Of a stretch of 64,000 nt of DNA, positions 32,750-41,338 are shown in pieces. The position numbers and the translations under genes were made by a program. Within the stretch, counting starts at the first letter, position 1, and each line of letters begins with the position of its first letter. The stretch comes from Mycobacterium paraterrae (GTDB taxonomy: Bacteria; Actinomycetota; Actinomycetes; Mycobacteriales; Mycobacteriaceae). The stretch covers positions 2,914,001-2,978,000 of the forward strand of contig NZ_CP092488.2 in the NCBI RefSeq assembly GCF_022430545.2, given 5' to 3'. Below the pieces are notes generated by a model. That model did not search any database. It was not told where the DNA came from and saw only the letters and a list, made by a program, of their open reading frames with translations.

Positions 32750-33846
32750 TAATACCTCCAGCCGTTGTGGTTGTTCGCCCAGGCGGTTACCACTTGCCCG
32801 TCCTTATTCAAGACCACGGACGCGTCTTTACCCTGATAAAGGTATGCACCTTGGCCCTTGTCATTGATCTGATAACTCGGCGGCGAGGTCGGATTTTGTA
32901 CGGCGTCTTGCAGCGCTCGGTCATTCACGCCGTGCCCATCTCGACCCTCGATCTGCTCTTGTCCATGGCCTGTGTACCCGTTGATCCGTTGTGGTGGCGG
33001 AAATGGGGGGTCGGCTGTATCAGGATGCTGCGCGGGCTCTTCGCCTTCGATTGGCACCTTGAGCTCGTGTAACCGAGCCCTTATTGCGGCTTGTCTGTCC
33101 AATAACGGCTGCTTGTCGGCGATACATGAGTCGTATCCTGACTGCTCGGTCGGCAAGATAAAGGTGCGTCCGCACCGCGCGTTCCAAGCGTTGATATCGG
33201 CGTTGACGGCGGCCCACGCCGCGCGCGCCTCCGCTTCTGTCATGTCTTTTGGATTGACTGGTAATGATGGGTCTTGCTTAAACGTCCGGTTGTCGACCGC
33301 GTGAATCTGCCCATTGCCCGACGGGATGTTGGGGAACGTCGACCCCACGCCGGCCATTGCAGCGGTGACCCTCGCCGCAACCTGGGCATCCGTGCTCACC
33401 AATTGCGCTGCCCGGCCGCCGATCTCACCCGCGAAGGCTTGAGCCGCGGCCTGACGGGCAGCGCGCTGCGCGACCGACCCGCCCGTCGTCCGGTCGGTGA
33501 CTGAAAGATTTTCGCTCACGTCGAATCCCGCGGAGCGTGCATCCTCGACGGCGTAGCGGACCTGTGAGCGGGCCGCTTCCAAATCCGAGGCTCCGCTTCG
33601 CGCCACGCTCGCGGCGTCTTGCAGCTGATCGACCACCCCGCTGGTGGTCAGCATGTCGGAGTGCGTCGTCGTCCGCAGCGCCTCGGCCGCCTCGCCTTGC
33701 CAGTCGGACGCAAGCGCGTCGCTCCAGACGTCGTGGGCCAGCCCATAGCTACGCTCACCGACGGCCTCCCAATGACTGGCGGCCTCGGTGAGATGATCGG
33801 TCGGCCACGTCAGCAGAGCTGACAGACCGGGAACGACCGCCGCCAT
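32749..33846 (-). CDS. WXG100-like polymorphic toxin with a C-terminal RNase-like domain
   Basis: The 365-residue protein has an N-terminal WXG100/ESX-secretion-like helical hairpin (SDWQGEAAEALRTTTH, WxG-type turn near residue 50), a central linker with a Pro-rich hinge (PPFPPPQRI), and a C-terminal domain of about 80 residues starting GYTGHGQEQIEGRDGHGVND and ending VVLNKDGQVVTAWANN. That tail resembles the BECR-like nuclease tips of contact-dependent and ESX toxins (colicin D/E5-related), with His in GHGQ a plausible active-site residue. The immunity candidate overlaps its stop. A WXG-like small gene ends 3 bases upstream, so it probably exits via a type VII system as a pair. Confidence 0.75.
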   Translation of the reverse strand: MAAVVPGLSALLTWPTDHLTEAASHWEAVGERSYGLAHDVWSDALASDWQGEAAEALRTTTHSDMLTTSGVVDQLQDAASVARSGASDLEAARSQVRYAVEDARSAGFDVSENLSVTDRTTGGSVAQRAARQAAAQAFAGEIGGRAAQLVSTDAQVAARVTAAMAGVGSTFPNIPSGNGQIHAVDNRTFKQDPSLPVNPKDMTEAEARAAWAAVNADINAWNARCGRTFILPTEQSGYDSCIADKQPLLDRQAAIRARLHELKVPIEGEEPAQHPDTADPPFPPPQRINGYTGHGQEQIEGRDGHGVNDRALQDAVQNPTSPPSYQINDKGQGAYLYQGKDASVVLNKDGQVVTAWANNHNGWRY

Positions 33847-33849
33847 CGG

Positions 33850-34128
33850 TTACTCGCTGAGCGCCGACAACGCGGTGGCGGATTCGGCCTCCTGCGCGAG
33901 GTAGTTCGCATCGGCCCCAACGACGCCACTGGCGTGCCCATGAACACGCGCAGCCAAGCCGGTGACGAAGGCTGCGACGTCGATGTGGGCGGCGTCCACG
34001 GCCGCCGCGCTGGCCTGACAGGACAGGCCTAGGCCGCTCGGCGCTTGCGTTTGATGCAGCTCACCCGCGGAAACCCCCCATCGCGCGGCCATTGCCTGCA
34101 CGTCGGCGGTGTCTACACGCAGTTCCAC
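33850..34128 (-). CDS. WXG100/ESX-like small partner of the toxin
   Basis: From GTG 34128 the product is 92 residues and starts VELRVDTADVQAMAARWGVSAGEL, typical of ESX-type/DUF2580 small helical proteins; a TTG at 34161 extends it by 11 residues. The central SGLGLSCQASAAAVDAAHIDV would be the turn. Such proteins pair with an LXG/WXG toxin as secretion partners. It ends 3 bases before the toxin start on the same strand, so it should be co-translated. No ESX secretion machinery genes are in the window; the housekeeping apparatus elsewhere would be needed. Confidence 0.65.
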   Translation of the reverse strand: MELRVDTADVQAMAARWGVSAGELHQTQAPSGLGLSCQASAAAVDAAHIDVAAFVTGLAARVHGHASGVVGADANYLAQEAESATALSALSE

Positions 34129-34220
34129 ATGCCGAAGTTTAGGCGGGGTCGCGCACGCCAACCAGTCACCGACATAGGCTGGGCACAGTCGAGCGCCGGC
34201 CAGTGGAGGAGCACGTCGAT

Positions 34221-34988
34221 ATGCCAGAACACGCGATGCCGCCAGATCACAAGGGCGACTATGGAATCGACGGTTCGTTCAAGCTCATCTCCGCCCGCGG
34301 GCAGGCGATCGGCATCGGTATCGGGTCCGCGGCGTTGGCGGCAACATCTGTGCTCAGCGCGTCTCGCGGCAAGCGCCTCGTCGCCGCGTTCACAGGTGCC
34401 TCGTCCATCGGAATCGCGGCGAGCACCGCGCTCTACATCCACGCGACCAAACGCGGCAAATTCCAGGTCTGGCAGCGGATCCTCGACGAACTCGTCCTCG
34501 AGGGCGACGAGACCGTGCTCGACATGGGCTGCGGCCGCGGCGCGGTGCTGCTGGCCGCGGCTAAACGTCTGCCCAACGGCAAAGCCGTCGGCGTCGACAT
34601 TTGGCAGGCCGACCAGACCGGGAACTCGTCGTCGGCAACACTCGCCAACGCCGAAATCGAAGGTGTCGCAGACCGTATCGAATTGCACACCGGCGACATG
34701 ACCGTACTTCCATTCGGCGACAACACGTTTGACGTCATCGTCAGCAGCCTCGCGATCCACAACATCCCGAGGCGTGAGGGCAGACGTGCCGCGCTGAACG
34801 AGGCCATTCGCTTCTTGAAGCCTGGCGGCCGGCTCGCCATCGCCGACCTGTGGGAAACCAAACAGCACGCCGAGCACCTTCGACACCTCGGCTGGCAGCA
34901 CGTCGCGCGCACCAGCGTCGGGTGGCGAATGTGGTACGGCGGACCGTGGACGCCGACGCATCTTGTCACGGCGACAAAGCCGCGATGA
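34221..34988 (+). CDS. Class I SAM-dependent methyltransferase with N-terminal membrane helices
   Basis: ATG 34221 follows GGAGGAG (34205-34211) by 9 bases, giving 255 residues. Two hydrophobic segments (AIGIGIGSAALAATSVLSA and GASSIGIAASTALYI) precede the catalytic domain, suggesting membrane association. The methyltransferase domain has motif I VLDMGCGRGAVLLAAA, the acidic VDIW, and the FDVIVSSLAIHNI post-motif. It resembles UbiE/methyltransf_25 proteins acting on lipids or quinones. The substrate is not evident. It stands divergent from the toxin run and alone. Confidence 0.85.
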   Translation: MPEHAMPPDHKGDYGIDGSFKLISARGQAIGIGIGSAALAATSVLSASRGKRLVAAFTGASSIGIAASTALYIHATKRGKFQVWQRILDELVLEGDETVLDMGCGRGAVLLAAAKRLPNGKAVGVDIWQADQTGNSSSATLANAEIEGVADRIELHTGDMTVLPFGDNTFDVIVSSLAIHNIPRREGRRAALNEAIRFLKPGGRLAIADLWETKQHAEHLRHLGWQHVARTSVGWRMWYGGPWTPTHLVTATKPR

Positions 34989-35076
34989 ATCACGCGGGAA
35001 CTCCTGCCCAACAGTGCGCGTAACCGGGCATGTGGTCTTCACCTAGGGGTCAAACGGTCGCCTAGTCTGAAACTTG

Positions 35077-36036
35077 ATGGACAACCCACTGCACCACCCG
35101 CCCGGCGTACCGCGCGTCGAAAAGCCGCGGGCCGAGGGTCAGTTCCATCTCGTCGACGGCCGCCGCCTCGGCTACGCCGAGTTCGGTGATCCCGACGGCC
35201 CAGTCGTGCTGTGGTTCCACGGCACACTCGGCGCGCGACGCCAGTTCCTCGCAAAGGGCCGACGCGCCGCCGAACGACTCGGCCTGCGCGTCATCGTCAT
35301 CGAACGCCCGGGCACCGGGCTGTCCGATTCGCATCGCTACTCCTCGGTCAGCGAATGGGTCGCCGACATGGCGCAAGTCGCCGATGCTCTGGACGCCAAA
35401 AAGCTTGCCGTCGTGGGCATGTCCGGCGGCGGGCCCTACGCGCTGGCATGCGGCGCGCTGCCGCCCATGGTCGACCGGGTTGCCGCCGTCGGTGTGCTCG
35501 ACGGCACCGTCCCGGCGGTGGGGCCCGAGGCCACCCGCGCCGGTGCTACCGAGATCGCCCGTCGCTTCGGCCCGATCCTGACGCAGCTACGCCGGCCGCT
35601 GGCGGTGATCGCCACCATCCTGCTCGCGCCGCTGATTCCGTTCGCGCACTACGCCTATCGCGTCTACATGCGGATGTGGCCCGAGGTCGACCGCAAGGTC
35701 CTCGACGATCCCGAAGTCGAGGCGATCTTCGTCGACGACATGGTCAACGCCTTCCGCGGACGCTGCCTGGCGATGGTCGACGATGCGCGACTTCTCGGCC
35801 GCGACTGGGGTTTTCGGCTGATCGATGTCAAGGTGCCGGTGCGGTGGTGGCACGGCCAGTCCGACCACGTCGTCCCGATCGCCGGCGTCCACACTGCCGT
35901 CACGCGCCTGCAAGACGCCGAGCTCACCGTGCGCTCCGAGAGCCATCTCGGCGGCTTCGACATGGCCGAGGATGTGCTCGTCCATATGCGCCAGCAGCTC
36001 ATCGACGGGCCGCGGGATCTCGGCGTCGCTCAGTAG
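35077..36036 (+). CDS. Alpha/beta hydrolase
   Basis: ATG 35077 gives 319 residues. Features of the fold: VVLWFHGTLGARRQF for the oxyanion strand, ERPGTGLSD for the conserved loop, the nucleophile GMSGGGPYALA, and a late WWHGQSDHVVPI with the acidic residue. It resembles Rv2296-type or hydrolase_4 proteins with a proline-rich N-terminal extension (HHPPGVPRVEKP). There is no secretion signal. The catalytic histidine would be in SHLGGFDMAED (C-terminal), typical of the family. The substrate is unknown. Confidence 0.82.
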   Translation: MDNPLHHPPGVPRVEKPRAEGQFHLVDGRRLGYAEFGDPDGPVVLWFHGTLGARRQFLAKGRRAAERLGLRVIVIERPGTGLSDSHRYSSVSEWVADMAQVADALDAKKLAVVGMSGGGPYALACGALPPMVDRVAAVGVLDGTVPAVGPEATRAGATEIARRFGPILTQLRRPLAVIATILLAPLIPFAHYAYRVYMRMWPEVDRKVLDDPEVEAIFVDDMVNAFRGRCLAMVDDARLLGRDWGFRLIDVKVPVRWWHGQSDHVVPIAGVHTAVTRLQDAELTVRSESHLGGFDMAEDVLVHMRQQLIDGPRDLGVAQ

Positions 36037-36093
36037 CCGAATCGCCGCGCGTCAATTCGGCGCGTTGAGCCGTCTCGGATAACGTCGACGGAC

Positions 36094-37113
36094 ATGAACG
36101 GTGCCGCGACCCGCACAGCGCTTGTCGGTGTGCTGTTTCTCGGGCTGACGGCAGCTCCCGAGGTCTCCGCGGCGGCACCCCAGAACGCGTACGTGACGGT
36201 GGCGGTGGCCACCGTGTGGACCTCGCCGCAAAGTCCGCGCCCGGTCGACCACCCCGCACTGACCAACCCGGTCGACATTCGTGGTTGGGTGTCTGCCATG
36301 ACGCAGGACCAGCAGGAAGCGCTCACCTCCGACGAGCTTGACCAGACGCAGGTCCTCTACGGCGACCGCGTGATCGTGGTGCGGGAACAAGGCGACTGGG
36401 ACGAGGTACGCGTCCCAGACCAGGCCACGCCGAAGGACCCTCGGGGCTACCCCGGCTGGATTCCTAGGTCGCAGTTGGCAATCGACGCCGGCTACGGCGC
36501 ATTGAAAGGATACGGTCCCTTCGCGCTGGCGGATCACGGCAAGACCAGCTGGCTGTACCGGGAACCCGGCCTCGCAAACAAGGATCTCGAAATCAGCGCC
36601 AACACAAGGCTTCCGATCCTGAATCGCACCGAAAAAGCCATTCAGGTGTCCACTCCCGATCGCGGCCCTAAATGGCTGGACGCTCAAGCGGCGACGGTCT
36701 ACCAAAAGCCCACGGACATACCGCATCCCACCGGAGCGGATGTGGTCCGATACGCCGCCACGTTCCTCGGCATCCCGTACGTGTGGGGCGGCTGGTCCGG
36801 GTTCGGGATTGATTGCTCCGGCCTCACCGCCACTGCCTACGAGGTACACGGCATTACGCTGCCGCGCGACGCCGGACCGCAAGCCGCCGATACCCGGGGC
36901 CGCGCGGTCGAGAAGACGGCGTTGCAACCGGGCGATCTGCTGTTCTACTCGAACGACCTCACGAACCCCGCCGACTATGACGCCATCCACCATGTGGCGA
37001 TGTACTACGGGGACGGCACCATGATCGAGGCATTCGACAAGTCTGAACCGGTCCGCATCACCCCGGTTCGACTCGACGGGGACTACTGGGGCGCGCGCCG
37101 CTACCTTAACTAG
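36094..37113 (+). CDS. NlpC/P60 peptidoglycan endopeptidase with SH3-like domains
   Basis: The 339-residue protein has a signal peptide (ALVGVLFLGLTAAPEVSAAA), then SH3b-like repeats (about 30-200: VWTSPQ, YGDRVIVVREQGDWDEV, PGWIPRSQL), then an NlpC/P60 domain with Cys241 (GIDCSGLTATAYE) and His300 (IHHVAMYYGDG). Such enzymes cut D-Glu to diaminopimelate links in the stem peptides of peptidoglycan outside the cytoplasmic membrane. The kinase-MurQ fusion lies 205 bases downstream in the same direction, so the pair may link wall turnover to recovery of the released sugar. Confidence 0.9.
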   Translation: MNGAATRTALVGVLFLGLTAAPEVSAAAPQNAYVTVAVATVWTSPQSPRPVDHPALTNPVDIRGWVSAMTQDQQEALTSDELDQTQVLYGDRVIVVREQGDWDEVRVPDQATPKDPRGYPGWIPRSQLAIDAGYGALKGYGPFALADHGKTSWLYREPGLANKDLEISANTRLPILNRTEKAIQVSTPDRGPKWLDAQAATVYQKPTDIPHPTGADVVRYAATFLGIPYVWGGWSGFGIDCSGLTATAYEVHGITLPRDAGPQAADTRGRAVEKTALQPGDLLFYSNDLTNPADYDAIHHVAMYYGDGTMIEAFDKSEPVRITPVRLDGDYWGARRYLN

Positions 37114-37318
37114 CCGCACGCTGCCTGGCCCTGATCACTCGCGTCACGGCAAACTGGGCGAGGGGCGACTTGCCCGCCTTCGAGCGACAAAGGCGCCGCA
37201 AAGGTTCGACGGGTCGAGTTGTCGCTCGGAGGCGGGCACAAAGGGTGCCTCTTCCTCGTCGAGGCGCGTGTGGCCGATGTAATTCGCAACGGCCGACTCC
37301 CGTGGAAGGATGGCCGCG

Positions 37319-39022
37319 ATGATCCTCGCCGTCGACCTCGGCAAGACGTCCTGCCGCGCCGCAGTCGCCGGCCGGAGGGCCGAGGGTGCGGGCGCACCCG
37401 GACTCGCCACACCTGGCGGCGTAAGAGCCGCCGAGTCGGCGATCGTTACCGCTGCCCGCGAGCTCGGCCCATTCGACGACGTGATTGTCGGCGCGGCCGG
37501 AGCATTCGCGGCGCCCGACGCAGCCCGTGCATTGGGCCAGACGCTGCTGACGTCGCTGGGCGCCAAAAGTGTCGCGGTCACCAGCGACGCCATCACCGCG
37601 CACGCCGGTGCACACGACGGGCAGCCCGGCGTCGTATTGATCGTGGGCACGGGGGTTGCCGCGCTCGCGATCGACGCCGACGGCGCACTAAGGACGGCCG
37701 ACGGCTGGGGCCCCTGGCTCGGTGACGAGGGCGGCGGCGCGTGGATCGGCGCCGCCGGGTTGCGCGCGGCGCTCAAAGCCCATGACGGCCGCGGCCCGTC
37801 CACCGCGCTGCTCGACGCCGCCCGCGCCCGCTTCGGCCCGCCGCAGACGTGGCCGATGCAACTCCACGACGCCGCCGCTATCGCCGCCTTCGCGCCTGAC
37901 GTGCTGAACGCCCACGACGACGCCGTGGCAAGAGAAATCGTCGCCGCCGCCGCCGAGGCCCTCACAACCACCGTCGAAGCCGTAGCAACGGGCCCGCTCG
38001 CGGTAACCGGTGGTCTCGCCGGCTTCCACGCGCTGACCGGCAGGCTCAACGCGGTCCCGCCCGCCGGCGACGCGCTCGACGGCGCGCTGCGACTAACGGC
38101 GATCCACGAGCCGTACGTCATCCGCGTGCATGCGAAAGCCGTTACGACACAACGTCTTGACGCTCTCGCCACCGAGGGCGTCCGCGAAGACCTCCACGAC
38201 CTCGACGCCAGGCCGATCCACGAGATCGTCAGGCTGCTCGTCGACGCCGAAGGCGAGGCACATCACGCGGTACGAGCAGCGGTCCCGCGCATCGCCCAGG
38301 CGGCGGAGCAGATCGCTCGGCGGCTCGAAAACGGTGGCCGCCTGATCTATGTCGGCGCCGGAACGCCGGGCCGACTCGGCGTGCTCGACGCGGCCGAATG
38401 CGGACCCACGTTCGGCACCGACCTCGTGCGCGGCGTAATTGCTGGTGGGCCAACGGCATTGACCGAGGCGATCGAGGGCGCGGAGGACAGCTTCGACGCC
38501 GAAGACCTCGAAGACCTGACCGCCGCCGACGCGGTCGTCGGGATCACGGCGTCGGGACGGACGCCGTACGTCGTACAAGCGCTCGACCACGCCCGCGCCC
38601 AAGGCGCACTGACCATCGCGATCGTCAACAACGCGGGCAGCGAGGCATCCGCCGACCATATGATCGAATTGCTCACCGGCGCTGAGGTTCTCGCCGGCTC
38701 CACCCGGCTGACCGCCGGAACCGCGCAAAAGATCGTGCTGAACGCGCTATCGACAAGCGTGATGATCGCACTCGGCAAGGCCTACGGACCGCGGATGGTC
38801 GACGTGCGACTGACCAACGCGAAGGTGCGCCGCCGCGCGGTGCGTATCGTTCGCGACGCGGCGGGTGTCGACGAAGACGAGGCAACGCAGGCGCTGACTA
38901 AAGCCGAAGGTCACGCCAAGACCGCGATCGTCGCGCTGCTGGCGGACATAGACGCGAACGAGGCCGCAGCGAGGCTCGAGAAAGCGCGCGGCCACGTGCG
39001 CGCCGCGCTCAATGACCCCTAG
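37319..39022 (+). CDS. murQ: N-acetylhexosamine kinase (BadF-type) fused to MurQ-type MurNAc-6-phosphate etherase
   Basis: I take ATG 37319 (GGAAGGA 8 bases upstream) as start, giving 567 residues. Residues 1-262 are an ASKHA ATPase-fold sugar kinase (ILAVDLGKTSCRAAVAG, LIVGTGVAALAI, GDEGGGAWIG). From about 270 a MurQ follows, with SIS-fold YVGAGTPGRLGVLDAAEC and TFGTDLVRGVIAGG (catalytic glutamate region), GITASGRTPYV, and a C-terminal GSTRLTAGTAQKIVLN. One chain could phosphorylate GlcNAc or MurNAc and then cleave the lactyl ether of MurNAc-6-P to GlcNAc-6-P plus D-lactate, recycling wall material in the cytosol. MurQ is absent from M. tuberculosis as far as I recall. Frame continuity across the junction is clear. 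Confidence 0.85.
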   Translation: MILAVDLGKTSCRAAVAGRRAEGAGAPGLATPGGVRAAESAIVTAARELGPFDDVIVGAAGAFAAPDAARALGQTLLTSLGAKSVAVTSDAITAHAGAHDGQPGVVLIVGTGVAALAIDADGALRTADGWGPWLGDEGGGAWIGAAGLRAALKAHDGRGPSTALLDAARARFGPPQTWPMQLHDAAAIAAFAPDVLNAHDDAVAREIVAAAAEALTTTVEAVATGPLAVTGGLAGFHALTGRLNAVPPAGDALDGALRLTAIHEPYVIRVHAKAVTTQRLDALATEGVREDLHDLDARPIHEIVRLLVDAEGEAHHAVRAAVPRIAQAAEQIARRLENGGRLIYVGAGTPGRLGVLDAAECGPTFGTDLVRGVIAGGPTALTEAIEGAEDSFDAEDLEDLTAADAVVGITASGRTPYVVQALDHARAQGALTIAIVNNAGSEASADHMIELLTGAEVLAGSTRLTAGTAQKIVLNALSTSVMIALGKAYGPRMVDVRLTNAKVRRRAVRIVRDAAGVDEDEATQALTKAEGHAKTAIVALLADIDANEAAARLEKARGHVRAALNDP

Positions 39023-41250
39023 CCTGCGGGTGCGATATCGACCGGGATGCCGTTGAGCACAGCGGTGCCCGACAGCGGGTCGAGATGAGTGCCGTCGTTG
39101 AGTTGATTGACGTTCACACCGGCCTGGCTGGCCGCGAGCTGCTGTCCCGTGCCGTCGCGGTCATGGCCCCACCCGTGCGGCAGCGACACCACACCGCGCC
39201 GGATGCCGTCTGTCACCTCGACCGGCGCGACGAGCTCGCCACCCGGGCCCTTGATGATCGCAATGTCGGTGAGCCCGAGATCGGCGGCATCGTCGGGGTG
39301 GATCTGCAGGGTGCACCGGTTGGTGCCGCCGGACAGCGCAGGCAGGTTGTGCATCCAGCTGTTGTTGGAGCGCAGATGGCGCCGACCGATCAGGATGAAC
39401 CGGTCGTCGTTGCGGCCGACCGAGTCGCGCAGCCGCTCCACGTCGGCGATCAGCGGCTGCGGCGCGAGTTCGATTCGCCCCGTTGGGGTTCGAAGTACCT
39501 CAGGAATTCGAGGCTGCAACGGGCCCAGGTCGATGCCGTGCGGGGTGGCCTTGAGTCGCTCGAGGGTCAGCCCGCCGGGGTTGGCGCCGAACGCATCGCC
39601 GTAGGGCCCGAGCCGAAGCATCATGTCCAGGCGTCGTTCGTAGCCGGGACCTTCGATCAGCATGGCGGTCAGTTCGTCGACCGCGCGGCCGGCGACGGGC
39701 GAGTCCGGGTCGGCAGTTTCCTTGGTCAACGTCGTCGCGATGACCTGATCGTCGACCAGCGCGACATCGCCGTCGGGTGGGAGGCCGTACAGAATCAACG
39801 CGATGCGCGACAGGATCTCCGGCTCGTCGGGCCGCGCGTCCAGTGGCAGAGCGGGCGGCGAGTAGCGCACGTTGTTGCGCACCGCGAGGTTGTTCAGCGC
39901 GACGTCGAAATGAGCGCTTTGCGCGGGCGGGGGCGGGGGCAGGATCACGTCGGCATGACGGGTGGTCTCGTTGAGGTACGGGTCGATGCTCAGCATGAAA
40001 CCGACGCTCTCGAGCGCGCGGTCGAGCCGATCGCCGTCCGGTGCTGACAGCACCGGGTTTCCGGCGATCGTGACCATCGCCTTGATCTGGCCCTCGCCCG
40101 CGGTGTCGATCTCCTCGGCGAGCGCGGCGGCGGGAAGTTCGGACAGCGCCTCGGGGTAGCCCGAGACGCGGCTGTGCCAACGCCCGATGCGGAATCCTTT
40201 GCCTGGCTTTGGCGGGCGGGGTGCGGGAGCCGTCGCGCCGAGAGGGAACATCGCCCCGCCCGGTCGGTCCAGGTTGCCGGTCAGGATGTTGATCACGTCG
40301 ACCAACCAGCTGGTCACAGTACCGAATTCCACTGTGGAAGTGCCGATTCGGCCATACACGGCCGCCGTCGGCGCCGCTGCAATCTCACGGGCCAACGTGC
40401 GAATGTCGTCGGCGGATACGCCGCAGTACGACGCGACTGCCTCCGGTGCGAAGTCGTCGGCCAGCGCTCGAACCTCGTCGAGACCATTGACGTGTGCTGC
40501 GATCCCGCCGAGATCCGTTGCGACGAGATTCTCTTCGAACAGCGCGTGCACCACGGCGAACAGCAGTGCCGCGTCGGTGCCGGGCCGCGGTGCGAGATGG
40601 CGGTCAGCCAATTCGGCGGTGCGCGTGCGGGCGGGGTCGATCACGACGAGCCGGCCGCCGCGCTTGCGGAGCGCCCGCAGCTTGCCCGGAAAATCGGGAG
40701 CAGTGGCCAGACTTCCGTTGGACACCAACGGGTTCGCGCCGATGATGACGAGGTAGTCCGTGCGGTCGAGATCGGGCACCGTGAACGCGAGCGGGCTGCC
40801 GAACATCAGGCCGAGCGCGACGTGCTTGGGCATCTGGTCGAGCGTGCTCGCGCTGTACACCTGCCGGGTGCCGAGCCCGCGGATGACCAGCGGCGCGTAC
40901 AGACTGCCCGCGATGGTGTGTGCGTTCGGATTGCCGAAGTACACGCCGACGGATGAGCCGCCGTGCTCGCGAATGACCTCGCCCAGGCGGTCCGCGACGA
41001 CGGCATACGCCTCGTCCCAGGTGGCTTCGCTCAGCACCCCGTCACGCCGGACGAGGGGCCGTGTCAACCGGTCGGGATCGTTGTCGAGTTCGCCGAAGCT
41101 CGCCCCCTTCGGGCAGATGAAGCCCGCGCTGAAGACGTCGTCGCGGTCGCCGCGGGCGCCGGTCACCCGGCCGCCGGAGATGGTGAGCGTCAGGCCGCAG
41201 GTGGCCTCGCACAACGGGCAGATCCGCAGCGCGGTCCTGGTATCAGACAT
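39019..41250 (-). CDS. Molybdopterin-dependent oxidoreductase with 4Fe-4S cluster
   Basis: The 743-residue protein opens with an iron-sulfur domain (ICPLCEATCG, then GFICPKGA; CxxCxxxC and a fourth Cys) followed by the molybdopterin domain (VYFGNPNAHT, LVIIGANPLVSNG, FYSASTLDQMPKH-like text) and a C-terminal nucleotide-binding subdomain (HNLPALSGGTNRCTLQIHPDDAADLGL, VSLPHGWGHD). It belongs to the formate-dehydrogenase/nitrate-reductase (BisC-like) superfamily. No twin-arginine signal is seen, so it is probably cytosolic. The catalytic ligand residue and substrate are not identifiable. Its end overlaps the end of the MurQ fusion gene by 4 bases, convergently. Confidence 0.85.
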   Translation of the reverse strand: MSDTRTALRICPLCEATCGLTLTISGGRVTGARGDRDDVFSAGFICPKGASFGELDNDPDRLTRPLVRRDGVLSEATWDEAYAVVADRLGEVIREHGGSSVGVYFGNPNAHTIAGSLYAPLVIRGLGTRQVYSASTLDQMPKHVALGLMFGSPLAFTVPDLDRTDYLVIIGANPLVSNGSLATAPDFPGKLRALRKRGGRLVVIDPARTRTAELADRHLAPRPGTDAALLFAVVHALFEENLVATDLGGIAAHVNGLDEVRALADDFAPEAVASYCGVSADDIRTLAREIAAAPTAAVYGRIGTSTVEFGTVTSWLVDVINILTGNLDRPGGAMFPLGATAPAPRPPKPGKGFRIGRWHSRVSGYPEALSELPAAALAEEIDTAGEGQIKAMVTIAGNPVLSAPDGDRLDRALESVGFMLSIDPYLNETTRHADVILPPPPPAQSAHFDVALNNLAVRNNVRYSPPALPLDARPDEPEILSRIALILYGLPPDGDVALVDDQVIATTLTKETADPDSPVAGRAVDELTAMLIEGPGYERRLDMMLRLGPYGDAFGANPGGLTLERLKATPHGIDLGPLQPRIPEVLRTPTGRIELAPQPLIADVERLRDSVGRNDDRFILIGRRHLRSNNSWMHNLPALSGGTNRCTLQIHPDDAADLGLTDIAIIKGPGGELVAPVEVTDGIRRGVVSLPHGWGHDRDGTGQQLAASQAGVNVNQLNDGTHLDPLSGTAVLNGIPVDIAPAG

Positions 41251-41338
41251 TCCCGCATCATGCTCCTGCTACTGGCCCTGGGTAAATAGCGAGTCCGTAA
41301 CTCTCCGCCCGACCACGCAGCATGGGTAGGTTGATCCC

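Noticed and set aside
34129..34161. TTG-started extension of the WXG-like protein
   Set aside because: The extra residues before VELRVDT do not look like WXG protein sequence and the TTG has no ribosome site; GTG 34128 starts at the conserved region.
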